Below are positions 61,659 to 64,000 of a stretch of DNA of 64,000 bases, piece by piece. This DNA comes from Owenia fusiformis (lineage: Eukaryota > Annelida > Polychaeta > Sabellida > Oweniidae): the NCBI GenBank assembly GCA_903813345.2, contig CAIIXF020000003.1, forward strand, positions 26,799,248 through 26,863,247, read 5' to 3'. The notes beneath the pieces are model-generated. The model was not told where the DNA came from and made no database searches. It saw only the letters and a list, made by a program, of their open reading frames with translations. Every line of letters begins with the position of its first letter. The stretch's first letter is position 1. The translations under genes and the position numbers were made by a program.

Positions 61659-61812
61659 ACTACAGCAACAAGCATATAGGCCTTAACAACAAGCATATAG
61701 GCCTCAACAAGCATATAGACCTCAACAACAAGCATATAGGCCTCAACAACAAACTCAGCGTACAACAAGATACAAAAGATATAGACAACAATACTATAAC
61801 CCTGGAGACTAG
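61659..61812 (+). repeat. CAA-rich tandem repeat with a Gln-rich reading frame after the TIMM21 stop
   Basis: Units of 21 or 18 bp (CAACAACAAGCATATAGGCCT, some lacking one CAA) are repeated four times. In the frame offset from TIMM21 they read QQQAYRP repeats, then TTRYKRYRQQYYNPGD and a stop at 61810-61812. One TAA breaks the frame where other units have CAA. It is treated as 3' UTR, possibly a former or alternative C-terminus. Confidence 0.6.
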
Positions 61813-62787
61813 CAAACGTAATATCTGGATGGATGATATTTGACTGCATTGTGTAATATTGAAATATAAATGTCCTTCAGTGGTGCCTCATATGCAATGA
61901 AATGAATTACAAAAAATGGTCTACATGTACCATTGTAAATTATATAGTGTTCTCTTATTATTTGCTTCATAGGCTTACAAACTGTATACTAAGTGAAAGC
62001 AGGTTAACTCTGGATCAATGGTGAGTATCAAGCGAATGTTAAGGCCGTCACCTTGTTGGACGGGAAGCGTTGAATATATAAAGTAGTTTCAGTTTACGTT
62101 CGATGAGAACTAAAAATATCGAAACGACACTTCTCGTCCGAAATCTTAAATGGCGAATGTGAGAGAGAGATAATTCTTTCTTTGAATAAATAGGACCCAG
62201 CTAATAATCAACATATTGTGACATTAAAATTTTAAAACGTCTGCATAATACATATAGAGTGTAATACAGCAACCCATTTTCATTTTCTACACATGAAAAT
62301 AAGACGCAAAATATAATATACATGTAGCTGGTTTCAACCAATAAAATCTGGCCCATGCATTGTTTACCACATTATAAGAATTTTGTTCCCATTTAATATT
62401 GTATGTTCGTCGTGTTTCAATGACCTAGAATGCTTTTTTTTACCAATAACATCACCATGAACATGGTGTTTATTTTCCAAACGGAAAACGTGTGGTAATT
62501 TATGGATTCCGAGGATGCTAGATAAGATTTACTTAGTCTAGCCAATACAGTACACATTCAGTGGCCATGGAATATGGTAACATAAAATGAATAATGATAA
62601 TTGCAGTTAGACCATGCACAGAGGGAATTCGCCCTCCCCGCCAAAAATTCAAATCATGCAGTCTCAACATTATGTGCACTTTTCAAGTGATTTTGGCCCA
62701 AAGTTCCAGAAATCTTTTTAAATGTGAGACCCCAGAACTGGAGCTTATGGGACAAAATATTTCCAAACTAAAAAAATAAATAAAAAT
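61813..62787. other. TIMM21 3' flank
   Basis: No gene recognised. The TIMM21 polyadenylation site was not placed with confidence. Confidence 0.4.
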
Positions 62788-62792
62788 AAAAA
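62788..62792 (-). terminator. Pol III terminator of the SRP RNA gene
   Basis: On the minus strand the RNA end is followed by TTTTT, then further T-runs (TATTTTTATTTATTTTTT), a standard Pol III stop. Confidence 0.7.
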
Positions 62793-63087
62793 GAATTGAG
62801 TCCAACTGTGTTGGACGGGCTACAAGCCGTCGCCTATTCACAGGCGCGAACCCACTACTGCTCGACATGAGGACTTTTGTCTGCTGCGTTTCCGCCCTGG
62901 ACCTGTACGTCCCTCCTTAGACAACCTGGGCACCCTAGGCTCCCCAGGGGTGACCATATTGATGCCGAGCTTAGTGCGGACGCCCGATCGACATAGAGCA
63001 CCGACAAGCAGGACTCCCGCCCTCAAACCGTTCCACAACCCCAGCCTCCAAGTAACTGGATTACAGGAGCACGCCACAACTCCCAGC
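62788..63087 (-). ncRNA. RN7SL (SRP RNA): Signal recognition particle RNA (7SL/SRP RNA)
   Basis: About 300 nt, the usual metazoan length. Read on minus, the Alu domain begins GCTGGGAGTTGTGGCG with the CTGTAATCC loop motif. The conserved middle has GTCCGCACTAAGCTCGGCAT and CAATATGGTCACC. The S domain has the SRP54-binding helix 8 GGCGGAAACGCAGC (62883-62896, GGAA tetraloop). The 3' strand has AGTAGTGGGTTCGCGCCTGT and GAATAGGCG, matching the end of human 7SL closely. It is GC-rich unlike its surroundings. The RNA forms the scaffold of the particle that targets nascent secretory proteins to the ER. Intact core motifs, length, a T-run terminator and an upstream TATA-like box argue for a functional gene. 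It lies tail-to-tail with TIMM21. Confidence 0.95.
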
Positions 63088-63112
63088 TGACATCTATTTG
63101 TTCATTTTAGCG

Positions 63113-63118
63113 ATTTAT
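63113..63118 (-). promoter_or_regulatory. TATA-like box of the SRP RNA gene
   Basis: ATAAAT (minus strand) falls at about -31 to -26 from the predicted RNA 5' end, the position expected for an upstream TATA element of a Pol III gene. No other promoter element was assigned. Confidence 0.45.
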
Positions 63119-63119
63119 C

Positions 63120-64000
63120 CAATTGGAATGGTATGCATATACCACAGACCGTGCACACTGGCACTACCATTCACACTAAAATGTAGTGAGCTAAAACAAA
63201 AAAATAAATAAAATAAAATAAATAAATTGGTAATCATATTGTAGAGCTGCATCTGTCCATGACCTTATCGCTTTAACGTTTCAATCATGTGAAAGGCATT
63301 CTCAGTCATAGTCTGGGTTTTAGAAGACAAACGAAACAGGGAATACTGACTGACTGAGTTGGGTTGTGTTAAATTTTGGCGATTTTGGACCATTGATCTT
63401 CGATAAACTGGACAACTCCAAGATTATATTAGAATTTTATATGCATATTTTACACCGATAGCTTAAAATATCTCTTGATGCATTGCAAATCATACATGTA
63501 TGTACAATTGTACATGTGTGTGAACAATGTAGACCTTTATTAAAATTGTATCCATATCTTTCTAAAACCTATGTATATGCTCTTCTAATTACTTATTACT
63601 TAAATGCCCGGGTAATGATGAATTAACGAGGTATTTGATGTTTTAGTGACAATTTGATAATTTATTGCAAAAAAGGAGGTGGCGTAGTACAGACACCTAC
63701 TGGTAGACATCACAACTAAAACACAATCTTACAAAGACGGACATTTGGTTGTGCGACATATTCTTCCTTTAATAATGCTAAAATATAGAACTGACATACA
63801 AATGTGGGAATTTCAATTTACGTTAATGAACTTCATCTTGATAAATAGGTGGCAGCATTGTATTGTGTTATAATTTTAAACGAGTGAAGCGAGAACAAGT
63901 GAAGACACAATATTAGTAAAGTAGACAGATAAGCACCAGTATGATAAAAAGCATGATGAGGGTAACATTGATAAACTTTTAATTTAGAATATTCACGTTT
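63120..64000. other. Right edge of the window
   Basis: Intergenic AT-rich DNA. I see no gene or clear repeat. Confidence 0.45.

Noticed and set aside
62838-63077. 79-codon minus-strand ORF in GC-rich DNA
   Set aside because: It lies entirely within the SRP RNA gene and on the same strand. RNA motifs explain the sequence, and there is no protein family match.

Overview
The window is nuclear DNA from an invertebrate animal. It is AT-rich, its genes are split by GT-AG introns, and it is crowded with LINEs, mariner-type elements and MITEs. The repeat style (TGACCTTGA-rich tandem arrays, TIR elements with CCGTCCGTCTG-type heads, 162-bp internal repeats) suggests a lophotrochozoan, most likely a mollusc. 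That placement is inference.

Four protein genes and one RNA gene can be supported. (1) 3.3-23.0 kb, plus: an SLC7 light-chain amino-acid transporter (LAT/y+LAT type). Ten exons join in frame to 497 aa. One exon exists in two equal-length versions 4 kb apart, which look like mutually exclusive alternatives. (2) 29.6-30.7 kb, minus: an uninterrupted GT31 beta-1,3-galactosyltransferase-like ORF in which the metal-binding DxD motif reads NDN. (3) 35.5-50.6 kb, minus: SLC66A2 (PQLC1), four coding exons, 264 aa. (4) 56.0-61.7 kb, plus: TIMM21, six exons, 228 aa, divergent from SLC66A2 and with ETS- and NRF-1-like sites upstream. (5) 62.8-63.1 kb, minus: a complete-looking SRP (7SL) RNA gene.

The rest is mostly mobile DNA. 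SLC7 introns hold 162-bp tandem arrays, a 47-bp minisatellite split by a retrotransposed 3' end, and long inverted repeats, one just upstream of the first alternative exon. The 3' flank of SLC7 holds a TA-flanked element with ~600-bp higher-order repeats. SLC66A2 introns hold a LINE with an SGNH-esterase-like ORF1, itself hit by a small MITE and a 1.03-kb mariner. They also hold a four-deep nest (MITE, LINE, L1/Tx1-type LINE, second MITE) whose order can be read from intact target-site duplications. The 5-kb SLC66A2-TIMM21 spacer holds two related foldback elements, one nested in the other, plus a duplicated 456-bp block. Every TIMM21 intron carries at least one MITE-like element.

The most unusual observations are the equal-phase duplicate exon of the transporter, and a ~30-35 bp palindromic insertion (ends CATGGGCTTTCAA and CATGGGCATTCA) present three times. 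Two copies have perfect 7-bp target duplications, and one has a paralogous empty site in the same window. Other points are a Penelope-like inverted insertion with a hammerhead-like core, a Gln-rich frame just after the TIMM21 stop, and the DxD-less glycosyltransferase. Exon boundaries were placed by eye from splice consensus, reading-frame closure and family alignment from memory.
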